Below are positions 45,216-55,530 of a stretch of 64,000 nucleotides of DNA, one piece after another. Numbering within the stretch: position 1 is the stretch's first letter; each line of letters begins with the position of its first letter. Origin of the DNA: Leuctra nigra (taxonomy: Eukaryota; Arthropoda; Insecta; Plecoptera; Leuctridae); NCBI GenBank assembly GCA_934045905.1, contig OW203762.1:13171845-13235844 (forward strand), read 5' to 3'. Below the pieces are notes generated by a model. That model saw nothing but the letters and a program-made list of their open reading frames with translations, searched no databases and had not been told where the DNA came from. The translations under genes were made by a program, and so were the position numbers.

Positions 45216-46147
45216 TCAGTAAGTATCAGCTGATCGACGCTCTTTCTTCCGTCCACGATCATATGGAAATGAAATCTTTTCGTCTTCTCCATCGTCTTGA
45301 GTTGTCACTCTTGAAATATCTTCAAGTAGCTGTTTCCAAGTAGAATCTTCCTTGTTATCTTGAGCAGTGGTCGATGTATAGTTTTTGTTTTCTTCAGCTT
45401 TCTTCATTCCGGTTTCTAGTACATTTAATTGCAGTCGATCTTGCAAACAAACATTTTCGTCGTCTTCTCTCAAATCATTATTCAACCCTTTCTTCAAAAC
45501 ATCATCGTTTTCATTCATAATCACCTTGTCATTTTTCTCGTCGTGAAACTTTTCACCATTACTTTTAAAGTCGCCTATAGACTTCAAAACATCGCCAATT
45601 TCTTCAACTGTTCGAACTCTGTCGAAATCATCTTGATTCGCAATCGGAATCTGTAATACTTCCTTCTCGCTCACTTGTGGCAATACTACCTCGCAATTGT
45701 CTTCAAAATTCTTCCTTCGAAATACATTTTCATCTTTCTTCATCTCAGTAAATTCGCGCCTACTTTCATCAACTTCTTCTTTGTCTGGTCCATCCAAACT
45801 TTCAATTTTATTCTGGACAATTTCTTCTGGCACACAGCCCCCCTCTGTACTCTCTTGTGATTGCAACGTCTTGCAAGCAGCAGCGTCTTCAATCCCTTTC
45901 TTGAAAAGCAAAAAATCTATTTGAAGTTGCTTTTCTATTGCAGAAACCTCTGCTTCTCTGGCAGCTTCTCGTTCATCCATCTCTTTCTTCCACCGTCTTG
46001 AAGATCCGCGTATAAATTCTTTAAGATCCTCACGCTCTTTCTTCTGCATTCTCCTAATTTCTTCTTTTCTCTCTTTGAAACGTGTTTTCTCGGTCGACGC
46101 AAAATCTTGTCCCTTCTCTACTTTCCATTCTGTGCCGACCCCTGTTC
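45216..46147 (-). CDS. Unknown charged protein downstream of gag (frameshift partner)
   Basis: Open in the -1 frame relative to gag from a stop at 46163 down to 45216, overlapping the gag end by about 40 nt. After slippage at 46148-46154 it would add about 310 residues to Gag. The first internal ATG is at 46049 (277 codons from there). The N-terminal half is rich in K, R and E and probably coiled coil (KERKEEIRRMQKKERED, FIRGSSRRWKKEMDERE). The rest is acidic with V/I/L clusters and a basic end (GRKKERRS). I see no aspartic protease, polymerase, RNase H, integrase or zinc-binding motif. It could be a remnant of the region before protease or a new domain. The frame is intact over its full length. 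Confidence 0.6.
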
Positions 46148-47704
46148 GTTTCCCGAATTCTCATTTTTCGTTTCCTTCGTACCGGACTCTAATGGACGAT
46201 TATTATTATTCCCGTTACCATTCCCGTTACCATTCCCATTTCTGTTATGACTGTTTCTCCCGTTGTTGTTGTTATTGTAATTTCTGTCATAACTATTCCT
46301 GTTATTATAGCCGTTCCTATTGTCATTGTAACCATTCCCGTTACGAATTGGCTCATATTGCTTGGGATCTCTGATTAGTTTTTCAGTGAATTCATCATGC
46401 TCTAAGTCAGTCAGCTCTTTTATCAACTCATCTTTAGTTTTGACTTTGCCACGCACTATCACCCTGATGTTTGGTGGTAAGTGATTAATCAATATGCCAA
46501 CCAAAACTTGTTCCGTCATATTGACCAATTCTGTCACATATTTTGCCTTGTTGATAATCCGATTGACATAGGTCACCATGTTTAGGTTCGAACTAATTTT
46601 GTATTCTCCAGCATAGATTGATCTGATTAGCTGATGCTGTACAGTTTGCGACCAATATTTATCTTTAAAAGCTTCTTCAAATTTGTCAATATTCTCAACG
46701 GGATTATTTACATACCAGTCTGCTGCTTTTCCATGTAAACACTTGACAATGATTCCCAGCTTCTGATTGTTATTCACATTGAATGTTGAAAAACGTTCTT
46801 TGATTAGCTTCAAAAATTGCATTGCGTTTATTGGGCAACTCTCTTCCCCATTAAATCTTATTGCCTCTTGTATCAGCGACTCAGTACAATGTTTTGCAAA
46901 TTGCAACTCGTTATTTGCATGACACATGATATTCGATGTCGTTCCAGTCTTCTTGGCATTCTCATCTACCTTTTTACTTACGTCCTCTATTTTCTCCTTG
47001 ATAGCTGAAATGCTTTCATTCTTTTCTTTATCCTTTCTTTCAAATCGCGAGCTTAATGAAAATATCTCCAGGCTGAGTTTCTTGTCACGCTCATCGATCT
47101 CAGTGTTTATCTTTACCAATCCGGTATTTACTTTTTCCTCAACACTGCTCGTCTGTGCTCCGATTGATTCTACGTAAGACTTAATGACCTCCAACTCTGT
47201 GTCGACTTTATCATTTACTTGTTGTACTCTTTCCTCTACATTTGTGACCCTAGTTTCAACCTTTTTCAATCCAGCTTCAAATTTACTCGCGATCTCCCTG
47301 AATTCATTTTTTGTTTCTAATAGCAACTCCCGTATTTCCTTTCCTCTCTCTTCGTCTTTCTTATCCCTTTCTTCTTTTTCCTTCTGTTTTTCTAGTTTCC
47401 TATTCATTTCCTTGATAGTTTCTTTCTCTTGTTGTTCTCGCTTTTCCTTCATTAGGAATTCCATAATTGAATTATTGAATTCTTTCTCACCGAATTGTGA
47501 ATATATACTGTCAGCTCTGGCTTCTTTTTGTCTCTCTTCAAAGATTGGCATTTCAACATGAGGTAGCGAGTTATCGTGTTCGTCCTCCCCTATCACCTGG
47601 CTCCTAGTTACCTCGAGTTCACTAACCACTGACTGGTCCCCCGCCCCCTCTACAGTCTCATCTAAATCTACAGTTGACGCTAAACTTGCATCTCGATCTG
47701 CCAT
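46118..47704 (-). CDS. gag: Retrotransposon Gag
   Basis: 528 codons, ATG in good context (ACGATGG) about 200 nt after the primer site. Residues about 70-250 are charged and predicted coiled coil (long K/E-rich helices, VEERVQQVNDKVD). Residues about 285-430 fit the retrotransposon Gag capsid domain, including AIRFNG, FLKLIKERF, KAADWYVNN, FEEAFKDKYW and LINHLPPNIR. The tail (about 450-505) is a low-complexity Asn/Gly/Arg stretch (NRNGNGNGNGNGNNNN) in place of the usual CCHC zinc knuckle, probably serving as the RNA-binding part. Gag assembles the particle that packages element RNA. The stop is TAG at 46120. The frame is intact. Confidence 0.9.
   Translation of the reverse strand: MADRDASLASTVDLDETVEGAGDQSVVSELEVTRSQVIGEDEHDNSLPHVEMPIFEERQKEARADSIYSQFGEKEFNNSIMEFLMKEKREQQEKETIKEMNRKLEKQKEKEERDKKDEERGKEIRELLLETKNEFREIASKFEAGLKKVETRVTNVEERVQQVNDKVDTELEVIKSYVESIGAQTSSVEEKVNTGLVKINTEIDERDKKLSLEIFSLSSRFERKDKEKNESISAIKEKIEDVSKKVDENAKKTGTTSNIMCHANNELQFAKHCTESLIQEAIRFNGEESCPINAMQFLKLIKERFSTFNVNNNQKLGIIVKCLHGKAADWYVNNPVENIDKFEEAFKDKYWSQTVQHQLIRSIYAGEYKISSNLNMVTYVNRIINKAKYVTELVNMTEQVLVGILINHLPPNIRVIVRGKVKTKDELIKELTDLEHDEFTEKLIRDPKQYEPIRNGNGYNDNRNGYNNRNSYDRNYNNNNNGRNSHNRNGNGNGNGNGNNNNRPLESGTKETKNENSGNEQGSAQNGK
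46148..46154 (-). promoter_or_regulatory. -1 ribosomal frameshift heptamer GGGAAAC
   Basis: Reads G GGA AAC in the gag frame, the X XXY YYZ form used in retroviral gag-pro shifts. Seven nt downstream, GGTCGGC (46140-46134) can pair with GTCGACC (46098-46092), a 7-bp stem with a 35-nt loop. The site lies inside the gag/ORF2 overlap and directs ribosomes into the open -1 frame. Confidence 0.75.
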
Positions 47705-47905
47705 CGTAACAGATGTAATGAACTAACATGCACAAATCTACAGTTGGCTTTATCTTTACGTTAACGGGTTGATTCTATGTAAAATTTCCAAATACATGAA
47801 AATTTTACGCAATGCCTGTGTCCACAAGTTTCAGAACAACTGAGTACTCTTTCACAATCAAGAAAACAATTATTTCTTTCAAAACAATTGCTCCCAGGAA
47901 TGTTA

Positions 47906-47930
47906 TTCGAGCCCCACACGTTGAGCGCCA
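47906..47930 (-). other. Primer binding site, tRNA-Lys type
   Basis: One base after the 5' LTR the minus strand reads TGGCGCTCAACGTGTGGGGC TCGAA. The plus strand thus resembles the 3' end of tRNA-Lys (TTCGAGCCCCACGTTGGGCGCCA) with a 2-nt insertion and one substitution. Confidence 0.75.
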
Positions 47931-47931
47931 C

Positions 47932-49177
47932 TGAAACCTGCGGGACTTGGCTCAGAGGGTAGAACACAAAGAATCAGCAATATTATAATTTGTTTATTAC
48001 AGAGAAAATAAATGTTCATTGATGTGAAAAGAGCAATCAAAATTATGAAAACAATATTACGTTCGATACGTCGGCAGTAGTGATGATGTCGTCTGGTTTG
48101 TTTACTTCCGCGTAAACAAGTGGATGGCGTTGACTCTTGCGTAGTGTGTCCCGTGAACTCCAGTCCACCAGCAGAATGAAATGACTGGATATGTCACCTC
48201 CTTCAGCTGCGATGCGATGATGTCGTCTAATAACCCCTTGGTTACCAGGACGTCCAGCAGTCCGTGCGCAAGGAGTGACCTCCTCGAGCAGTTGGATCAA
48301 GTTGGCTCAGGCTGATGACGTTCGTGGCTGCAGACTCGTCGGTTTCTCCCGGAGTTGCAATTCACTAACTTTTATACTTTAACATTTACTGACTTTAATG
48401 TTGAAACTGTTCAGTTGATCACTTGTAACTTGAAATTGTCTTAATGCGATATTATTTGCCTCAGCATTAGGCTTGAAGTTTGAATTTACTGGGTTGACGT
48501 TTATACAAAAATGTTATTTTAATGTTTACCTTCGATCACATCGGCACTGTCTCGCTGAAATTATACTATGTTGCGTGCACAAGGCTTCACGGTTCGCGAG
48601 GCAGGTCTCACTGCTCTGAGAAAACTCCGACTGATGATGTTTGGCTGGTAGCCTGACGTTTTATACCCTCTGACATCGTTTTCCCTCCAAAGAATCTGAT
48701 TGGTTGGTTTCGTACACGTGGTAGCTAATTTTAGACATTCTGTCATTTCTAAAGCCCGCGAAACGACTTTCTTTCTGCACGTAGGCCCATGCTTTTCTTG
48801 GAATCACTGAAAACTAGTCTGGCTGACTGGTTTTGTAGCGTTATCACAATGACTGGTTCACTTGTTATTACGTGGTGACATCACAATTTAGGTAAGGTCA
48901 CATACTTTTTATATGGATTCACTCACTTTCTTGATATAATTGCACATTGTTAAACTTATTTGATTGCTTGTTATATTTTTGTCTATATTTTGATTGCTGT
49001 TGAATTTTAAAGATTGTAAGTTTACATAATGATTCTAATTAATTACTTTGTGTTCAGTTAACCTTGACTCTAAGAATGCCATGCTACAAGCTTGTTCATT
49101 CTTTAAACCTATTTCAAGCAAACATTATTATTTTTTTTAAAGTTAATTTTCTAACCTAGATAGGCCAACTTGTTACA
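47932..49177 (-). repeat. 5' LTR with promoter
   Basis: 1246 bp. In element sense it carries TATAAAA at 48665-48659 and, about 33 nt on, the arthropod initiator TCAGT with likely start A near 48632, dividing U3 from R. Also AATAAA upstream of the U5 end. The 61-85 codon frames within the LTR are unlikely to be genes. Confidence 0.9.
48628..48665 (-). promoter_or_regulatory. Core promoter of the LTR element (TATA plus initiator)
   Basis: GGGTATAAAACG followed by CATCATCAGTCGG. The spacing of TATA box to initiator matches arthropod core promoters. The same pair is conserved in the other LTR at 44317-44323. Confidence 0.7.
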
Positions 49178-49310
49178 CCAGATTCACAAAGAAGTATTAT
49201 CTCTTAATACGTACTATATTTCGTATTATCTTTCATTTAATATGGTTATTTTGGTATTAAATCAAAAGATAATACCTATTAGCAGATAATACCTTTCGTG
49301 AATCCAGCCC
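49178..49310. mobile_element. MITE used as insertion target by the LTR element
   Basis: CCAGATTCACAAAGAAGTATTATCT and AGATAATACCTTTCGTGAATCCAG are imperfect terminal inverted repeats around an AT-rich core. The LTR element interrupts its left terminus at CCAG. Confidence 0.7.
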
Positions 49311-50504
49311 CAGGGTTTTAACTTCGCTCTGTTATGTAATCAGCTAATGTCGATGAATGTTTACAATGATGATTATTGATTAAGAATGAGCAACAAACTG
49401 GCAACAATTAGGAAGGCCGTTCACGGGAATCGAACGCGATCCTTCTGGGTTCTAACATCAATGTTGAATCAATGTTGAAGGAAACTAGGTTAAAGTCTCT
49501 GAAGATCGGAATACAAAACCGACTTTTCAATATTGCCAATTTGTTGAAATTTTGTACGATTTATTAAAACTCGAAGAAGATATGAAAAAGCACTCGAAGA
49601 AATAGAAGTTATGATTGGAAAGTAAATCGATAACAAATGACTAATGAGGTTCCATTATATAAGAGGCAATGAAAATTTGGAAAGTGAGTCAAAATTAATA
49701 ATTTATTGTTGGGGTTTCTTTGCTTTTGACTGACTTACTCGTTTCATGAGACATTTAAATTTGAAAAATTGCATAGTAACCTTAAAGTGAAACATCTCTG
49801 TAAAGAGATGAATGTGACAAAGGAAAAATACTACCACCACTACTGTCAATTTATGACTAAACAAAACAAAAGTACCTGAATGTGACCACGATCTAAATAA
49901 TCGTGTAATTCACATAAAATATAGGCTAAGTAAGTTTAAAATGTATATTAAGCGGTGTGATGGTTGCAAATCTTCTTCTTAAACGTGAATGGCTATAAAT
50001 CTTGGCTGTTATGTTGTTAGAAATGATTGTTTCGTTTCTTTCTGGCTGCGGATGTCGCTGACAGAACGAAGCTGTAAATTACTCTCAAGAAGGACTTTGT
50101 TTTTATATAATTCTTTCCTCCTCACCAGACGTTAATCATCATCAAACATGGCAGGATAAAAATTCATGAATTTGTGTAAACATTTTTTGATATGAAAGTC
50201 CGGCTTTTCACAACATTGTGTGACATAAAAGCTGTCACCAACAATATTTGCTTTCATTTCACAAAAACAAGCTGTTTTTTGTCCTCCGAAAATCATGTTG
50301 AAAAACATATTCAACATTTCGACCAAAGTTCTTCACTTTTTTATTACAATAAACAACACAAAAAATATGTTTTCCTTCGCCCACAACGCTATCGTATTAC
50401 ATTATACATACAATATGTGTTAAAAAATCAAAAATAGATTTAACCAACTGTTGTGTTCCGAATAATAATAACCATGCACTAAGATTGGTCGATAATTCTT
50501 CCAT
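49311..50504. other. No gene; one SINE scrap
   Basis: 49408-49450 contains GGCCGTTCACGGGAATCGAA, a reversed B-box region similar to the SINE family. Remaining sequence is AT-rich with only short frames. Confidence 0.4.
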
Positions 50505-50620
50505 GATCGAGGTGGCCAATTGTGGGGTCGGTCAGGGACTTTTACTCAAGCTAGGGCCGCTGAAGGGCAAAGGGTCGGGAGTCCCCTCCCTGGAGTCCAT
50601 GCTTTCTTTTCTATTCTCTT
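50505..50620. repeat. GC-rich unassigned block
   Basis: CGAGGTGGCCAATTGTGGGG ... GGGAGTCCCCTCCCTGGAGTCC stands out from AT-rich flanks and may be a retroelement fragment. Family not recognised. Confidence 0.3.
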
Positions 50621-50861
50621 TTCAATATTCCTTCCCAACCATTACTTATCATTAATTGCACATGTATTTATTTATATTCTTATCATATGCATCGTATTTC
50701 CTATATATTTATAACCTCACATGATTTTTTATCATTTTATCCTGCAAAAACTTCTTATTTGTCGGTAAATTCGGTTAAGACTCTTTCATAATGCTGACAT
50801 CGTGAACAGACTTGTTTTGCCGCACGTCGCTTTAGATGCACTCTGCTGATAGAAGAACTGG

Positions 50862-51101
50862 GTACACTCGGCCAAAGCAAAACGGTATTTCAACGAAACG
50901 GATTGGCTGCTGGTATAAAGCTCCTTGACGATCAATCCTTGCCAATCCTCTTCTTTATTATCAATGAAATCAGAGCTCACCTAATATAGAGTTAGATACT
51001 TTATTCATACTTCATAGGATGATGCCATCAAACCTTTATGAGCCAATATCTTGTCCATTTATATTGCATATTGTTTTCAATACCAATTAAAATATTCAGA
51101 T
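50862..51101. mobile_element. M1 family MITE, copy c
   Basis: Left end GGTACACTCGGCCAAAGC then AAAACGGTATTTC. Internal GATGATGCCATCAAACCTTT and ATCAATGAAATCAGAGCTCA. Right end diverged. Confidence 0.7.
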
Positions 51102-51165
51102 GAATGTACCTAATATCATTCACGAAGATTGATTTTAAACAGAAAACACTTTTCATTTTCAACAA

Positions 51166-51214
51166 ACCGTCACCACTGCCATGTTATATCCCGATGGTTC
51201 CGAAAACGTCCACG
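51166..51214. repeat. Terminal fragment of the fold-back seen at 10310-10679
   Basis: ACAAACCGTCACCACTGCCA then GATGGTTCCGAAAACGTCCA and CGACATCA, matching the right end of the AKHR-intron element. Shows that this terminus belongs to a dispersed family. Confidence 0.8.
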
Positions 51215-51217
51215 ACA

Positions 51218-53877
51218 TCAAATCATATATTATATTTAATCGCTATCACCAGCGTTATTTTTAGTTTAAAACTAAACATCACATCCGCGATCAATTGGCA
51301 AGAGAAACACGATCATGACCTTCGATAACTTCATCAAACGAATTGATGCAAAATTAGGTATTATAATTTTAAAATAAACCCAGCAACAAACAATTCGAGC
51401 TAACGTGACAAACAAATGACGAACGTCAATACTCGATACAAATCTAGTTCAAGTTTCTACCTACCTGTGCAATAAGTACTCGATCGGTGTGATTATCTTG
51501 TAGTAAACAAGTTACAGGTCATCAAGCAGGATATGGCGCCGAATAGGAACTGTTTCATGTGAGATCAACAGTTGTTCATTGCCGGGCTCTGATTGCAGGA
51601 ATCAGCAGAATAACTCATGCATTGACTGACAATCAAGCCTGGACAGCTGGAGGTGGCAATGTTCATGTTGTGATTGAAATCTTGCGTGCATTCGGGTGAA
51701 AATGTTTGTGTACAAGAGACGGCTGCACGCGAAGGTAAATATAGGAGATAATATTTAGTAGATATGGAAATATCTTTTGAACCATTAAACATATGAAACA
51801 TATTGGAAATAATAAAAGCTATTTTTAAGTCGAGTGCTGATGTTTTTTAAACACAAACTAATAAACACTTGTGCCCAAACTTGACTCAATATTGACAAAT
51901 GGGGATAAGTTTGGGCCAAGGAATGTAATACAACTTAGTGTCCAATATTTCTAAGACCGACTCAAAAATAGCAATGTTAAATATTTGTAATAATTTGATT
52001 GGTTTAAAAGTGATGACGATATTTAGGAAATATTGGATACAAGTTTAACTTCGAGGAAAACAACATTCACGGATTAATAAAATGATCTAAAAGAATAACA
52101 AAACTTTTAAAAGTTATTTTGCGAGAATGATAACAAAATTCAAACAAGTTCCAAAAAAGAAAATCATACAAGTGTGATATCTGTAAAAGGTGAATTTCCT
52201 GCAAAACGAAACTTTTGAATGTAAAATCGCATTTAATTTGACGTTTGTGTTCGTTGCATCGTGATTTGCCTGTATGATGAGAAATGCTGTTTGTTTGATA
52301 CGTTTCTATATTTCCAGATTAATTACTTCACAAATGAACTAATTATGTTAGCTACATGGGTATGAAGTTTACATAACATACGCTGGGCGAAATATCCCTC
52401 TGATTTTCACAATGACTTGAAAATGAGAGGAATACAAAAATGCCAAATGTAAAAGTTATTTTGAAGAGGAAAGATGAGCTTCCTAACCGCCAAAATTGTG
52501 AGAATCTCGTTAATTTTTTGTCATTTTAATTTATAACACTATGGAACATAATTAAACCTATTCCATTTGCAAAGAAAACAATACAAATCTTATAAAAAGT
52601 AAAAGTATTGCCTGTATGTCGGAAAGGATGAAAGTAATGAGGTTGCAACAAAAAAATTCAATATGGAAAAATACAACGATGGTTACATACAAAAATATCA
52701 AAATATCAGTTCAATGTCGGTAGAAAAGAATAGATAGAATAGACAGATAGTTGACGATAGAATATACTGAAGTCGCAAATATGTTGTACATGAATTACTC
52801 CTTCTGAAGTACTGAAGTTCTGAAGTTACTCCTCCAACGAGACGGACATAATCCCTGACATGACAGAAGTCTTCGTTGAGCGTCCTTCCCCTTAACTACA
52901 ATTAGAACATGGTCAAGTTCACGCACCACCAAAGTCACATGTAACCATGGTTTGCTCTACACACATGACAATCCTAACCATCCACGTGTGGCCAGAAATC
53001 TATTTTGGTTTGCGGTTTATTTGCAAACGAACTTATTCAATTAACGCAAAATTATTTGATGTCGTCTATTTTTCGTAATTTCTTTATACACCAATAATCT
53101 ATTTTAAGAGCAGCTTGTACGAGTTTGTAGACACATTTGTTTCTTCCGCTGGGTTAATTTCGATGTAATTTACGAGAGATTCGTGTCAAGTCCAAGCATC
53201 TTGCGTCATAACCAATTATACTCCCGACGATCCATTCAAAATTACCCAGATAATTCACAACCCCATACAACAGGAAATAATGACAGCTATGTTTGAAATT
53301 CATTCGAGTGTGAGTCGAGAAAGTTGGTCATAATATTTATACCAGTCATTTCATGAGTCTGTACCTCAATCAATTAGACATGTAGTTAAACATTTCTCGA
53401 GTAATAAAGTAGAGGTATTTTCAGCATTGCCTAGTGTATTTAGTCCGACGTTGGAAGCAAAAATTTCTATTATCAGGCCTATCGAATGTCTGTAATAATT
53501 TTGACTTACAGCTGGCAACTGTTTTTTACCTAAGTCAGTGTCAGTGGTGAAACTATATAGTTTCACTATGGAACATTGAATGTCGAATACAGAAAGATAT
53601 TGTGTAAATTACTAATTTAGTTCGATGCATTTTGTATTATTTGTTAATTTAGTGCTCCACTTCGGGATGCATTAAACTGATTGTTACTAAAAATAACAAA
53701 TTATTTTTACGCATTCGTACGAATTACATAAGACCTTGGGACGATAACCTTAACGATGTATAATTTTTCACAAATCAGATCTAAGTCCAATAATTATAGT
53801 AGTTTACATTGTTTGTGTTTGATTGATTTTTGAGCTTATCAATTACCACAGGGAAACCTAAAATCAAGGAAAAATAA
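51218..53877. other. AT-rich, nothing recognised
   Basis: Only short frames without family features. No repeats shared with the rest of the window were noticed. Confidence 0.4.
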
Positions 53878-55189
53878 CTAGGAAAACGCTCAGTGTAACG
53901 CGTTGATGAGCGAGCACGGGTACGTGCAAATTCTCGAACCGGAAATGCGTACAGAACGCACAGAAAACATATACATCCATATGGAATTGATTATGATATC
54001 AACTTAAAAGTGTATGCTTTTCATCGAAACTTTAAAATAGCATCTAAGCACCTGGTTCATAAAGCAAATCAGAATCAATTTTCAATTGGCACTGGAAAAC
54101 ATTCATTTCGATACTTCATTACTGACAGATATTAAAAATGTAAATAACTTCATACGTTCTTAACTGATTGGGATGAAATTTTGTAAAATAAGAGACAATA
54201 TTGGTCTTAATGATCATGCAAAATATGAGTTTGATCAGAATTATCGAAGACCGTTTTCCTTTTTCAGCCTATCAGGAGATGTTTATTTAAATTTTAACCA
54301 ATGAATCTGAGTAACGCGTTGATGAGCGAGCACGGATACGCGCAACACCTCGAACCGAAATTCTGTCTATCGAAAATGTCATTAAAAGCCAATAATTCTA
54401 AAATTTCGCCACAGATTTGTATAGAAATCTCAAAACATTCCTAAAATATTGGTCCAAATAACCATGCAAAGCTTTAAGTTGATCGATTGAACCTTTATGA
54501 TTGAACTGTTCCGTGTTATTTTCAAAAATCACAGGATCTCCTTCAAAAAATATACCTGAGACCACTCATATGATATAAGTGTGTCTACACAATATCAGAT
54601 CGACTGTTAAACGGTCATTATCAGTTTCATTTGCGTTTGAAAGTTTCTGCTCTAACTACCTTGCCTTGAACTGAAGAGTCGAAGTCGCCGTGAATTTGAC
54701 AGCCAACACGCAAATAGTCCGTAAAATGTCAATAACGTTTGGATTTAAACACAGATTAGTATGAAAATTGTCAAAAATGCAGATAATGTTGGTCCCAACC
54801 ATCATGCGAAGTTATAAGTTGATCGTTCAATCGGTTATAGTTTAAATTTCTAAAAACACAGGAAATATGGTTTTAAATTTTAACCAATGGGAGGATTTGG
54901 CTGAAACTTTGTTTGATTGGGTACAATGTTGGGGGTAATGACTTGTCAAAATTTCAATTTGATCAAAACAACCAATCGAAAGTTAATTTTTTTTAAATTT
55001 GAACCAATCAATGGAATTCAAAAAAATTAGGGTCTGCAACAATCAGAAATGTTACGTACATGTGTGCAAAATTTCAGCTCGATCGAAGAAAAACTCTGAC
55101 CTGTATATCGTCAGTAACAAAAAAAAAAAAAAAAAAACCGAGGTCCGTGCCAAAAGAGCCAAATGGAGACGCTCGCTTCGCTCGCTCAA
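53878..55189. mobile_element. Repeat C, copy 2 (uninterrupted)
   Basis: Collinear with 39185-41242 but lacking the 737-bp fold-back. A-run at 55121-55137. Ends CGCTCGCTTCGCTCGCTCAA. No coding capacity. Confidence 0.9.
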
Positions 55190-55319
55190 CAAGCAATCAA
55201 CAAGATAACAAAACATAAATGAATTATTTATTTTCTGAAAAATTTATTTTCGCACGTACTGTCAGAACCACGTTAGTGCCAAAAAGTTTTATTATTCGCT
55301 CGCTTCGCTTCTCTCTAAA

Positions 55320-55530
55320 ACTCACCACCGTCGAGTCGCGTCACGCAAGTTTCCTCCCAAGGACGCCGTCAACGTCGCCGCCAAGCGTCACGACGCTGTC
55401 CACCACGAGCCGTCACGACGCAAGGAGTTGCCGTCACGAGACGTCGGGACACAATGCGCGCCCCGACGCTCGCGCGCGACGCCGTCAACGTGCACGTCGG
55501 CGTCGGCGTCGGCGTCGCGGCGACCAATTG
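55320..55530. repeat. CpG-dense block
   Basis: Rich in CGTCACGACGC and CGTCGGCGTCGGCGTCGGCG motifs within AT-rich DNA. Frames through it give Arg/Ala-rich low-complexity peptides on both strands, which argues against coding. Probably a decayed repeat like that at 4677-4840. Confidence 0.5.

Larger units (their letters stand above)
43590..49177 (-). mobile_element. Young gag-only LTR retrotransposon
   Basis: 5.6 kb, minus strand. LTRs of 1246-1247 bp begin TGTAACAAG and end GGTTTCA in element sense, flanked by the 4-bp duplication CCAG (43586-43589 and 49178-49181). The internal region (44837-47931, about 3.1 kb) contains a primer site, gag, a second frame reached by -1 frameshifting and a purine tract. 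No protease DTG, reverse transcriptase or integrase motif was found in any frame. It therefore looks like a non-autonomous, Gypsy-like element of the gag-only type, needing polymerase in trans. LTRs differ at only two sites that I could see, so the insertion is recent. Confidence 0.9.

Noticed and set aside
46926..47561. Plus-strand serine/leucine/phenylalanine-rich frames of 83-125 codons
   Set aside because: Antisense shadows of the coiled-coil part of gag.
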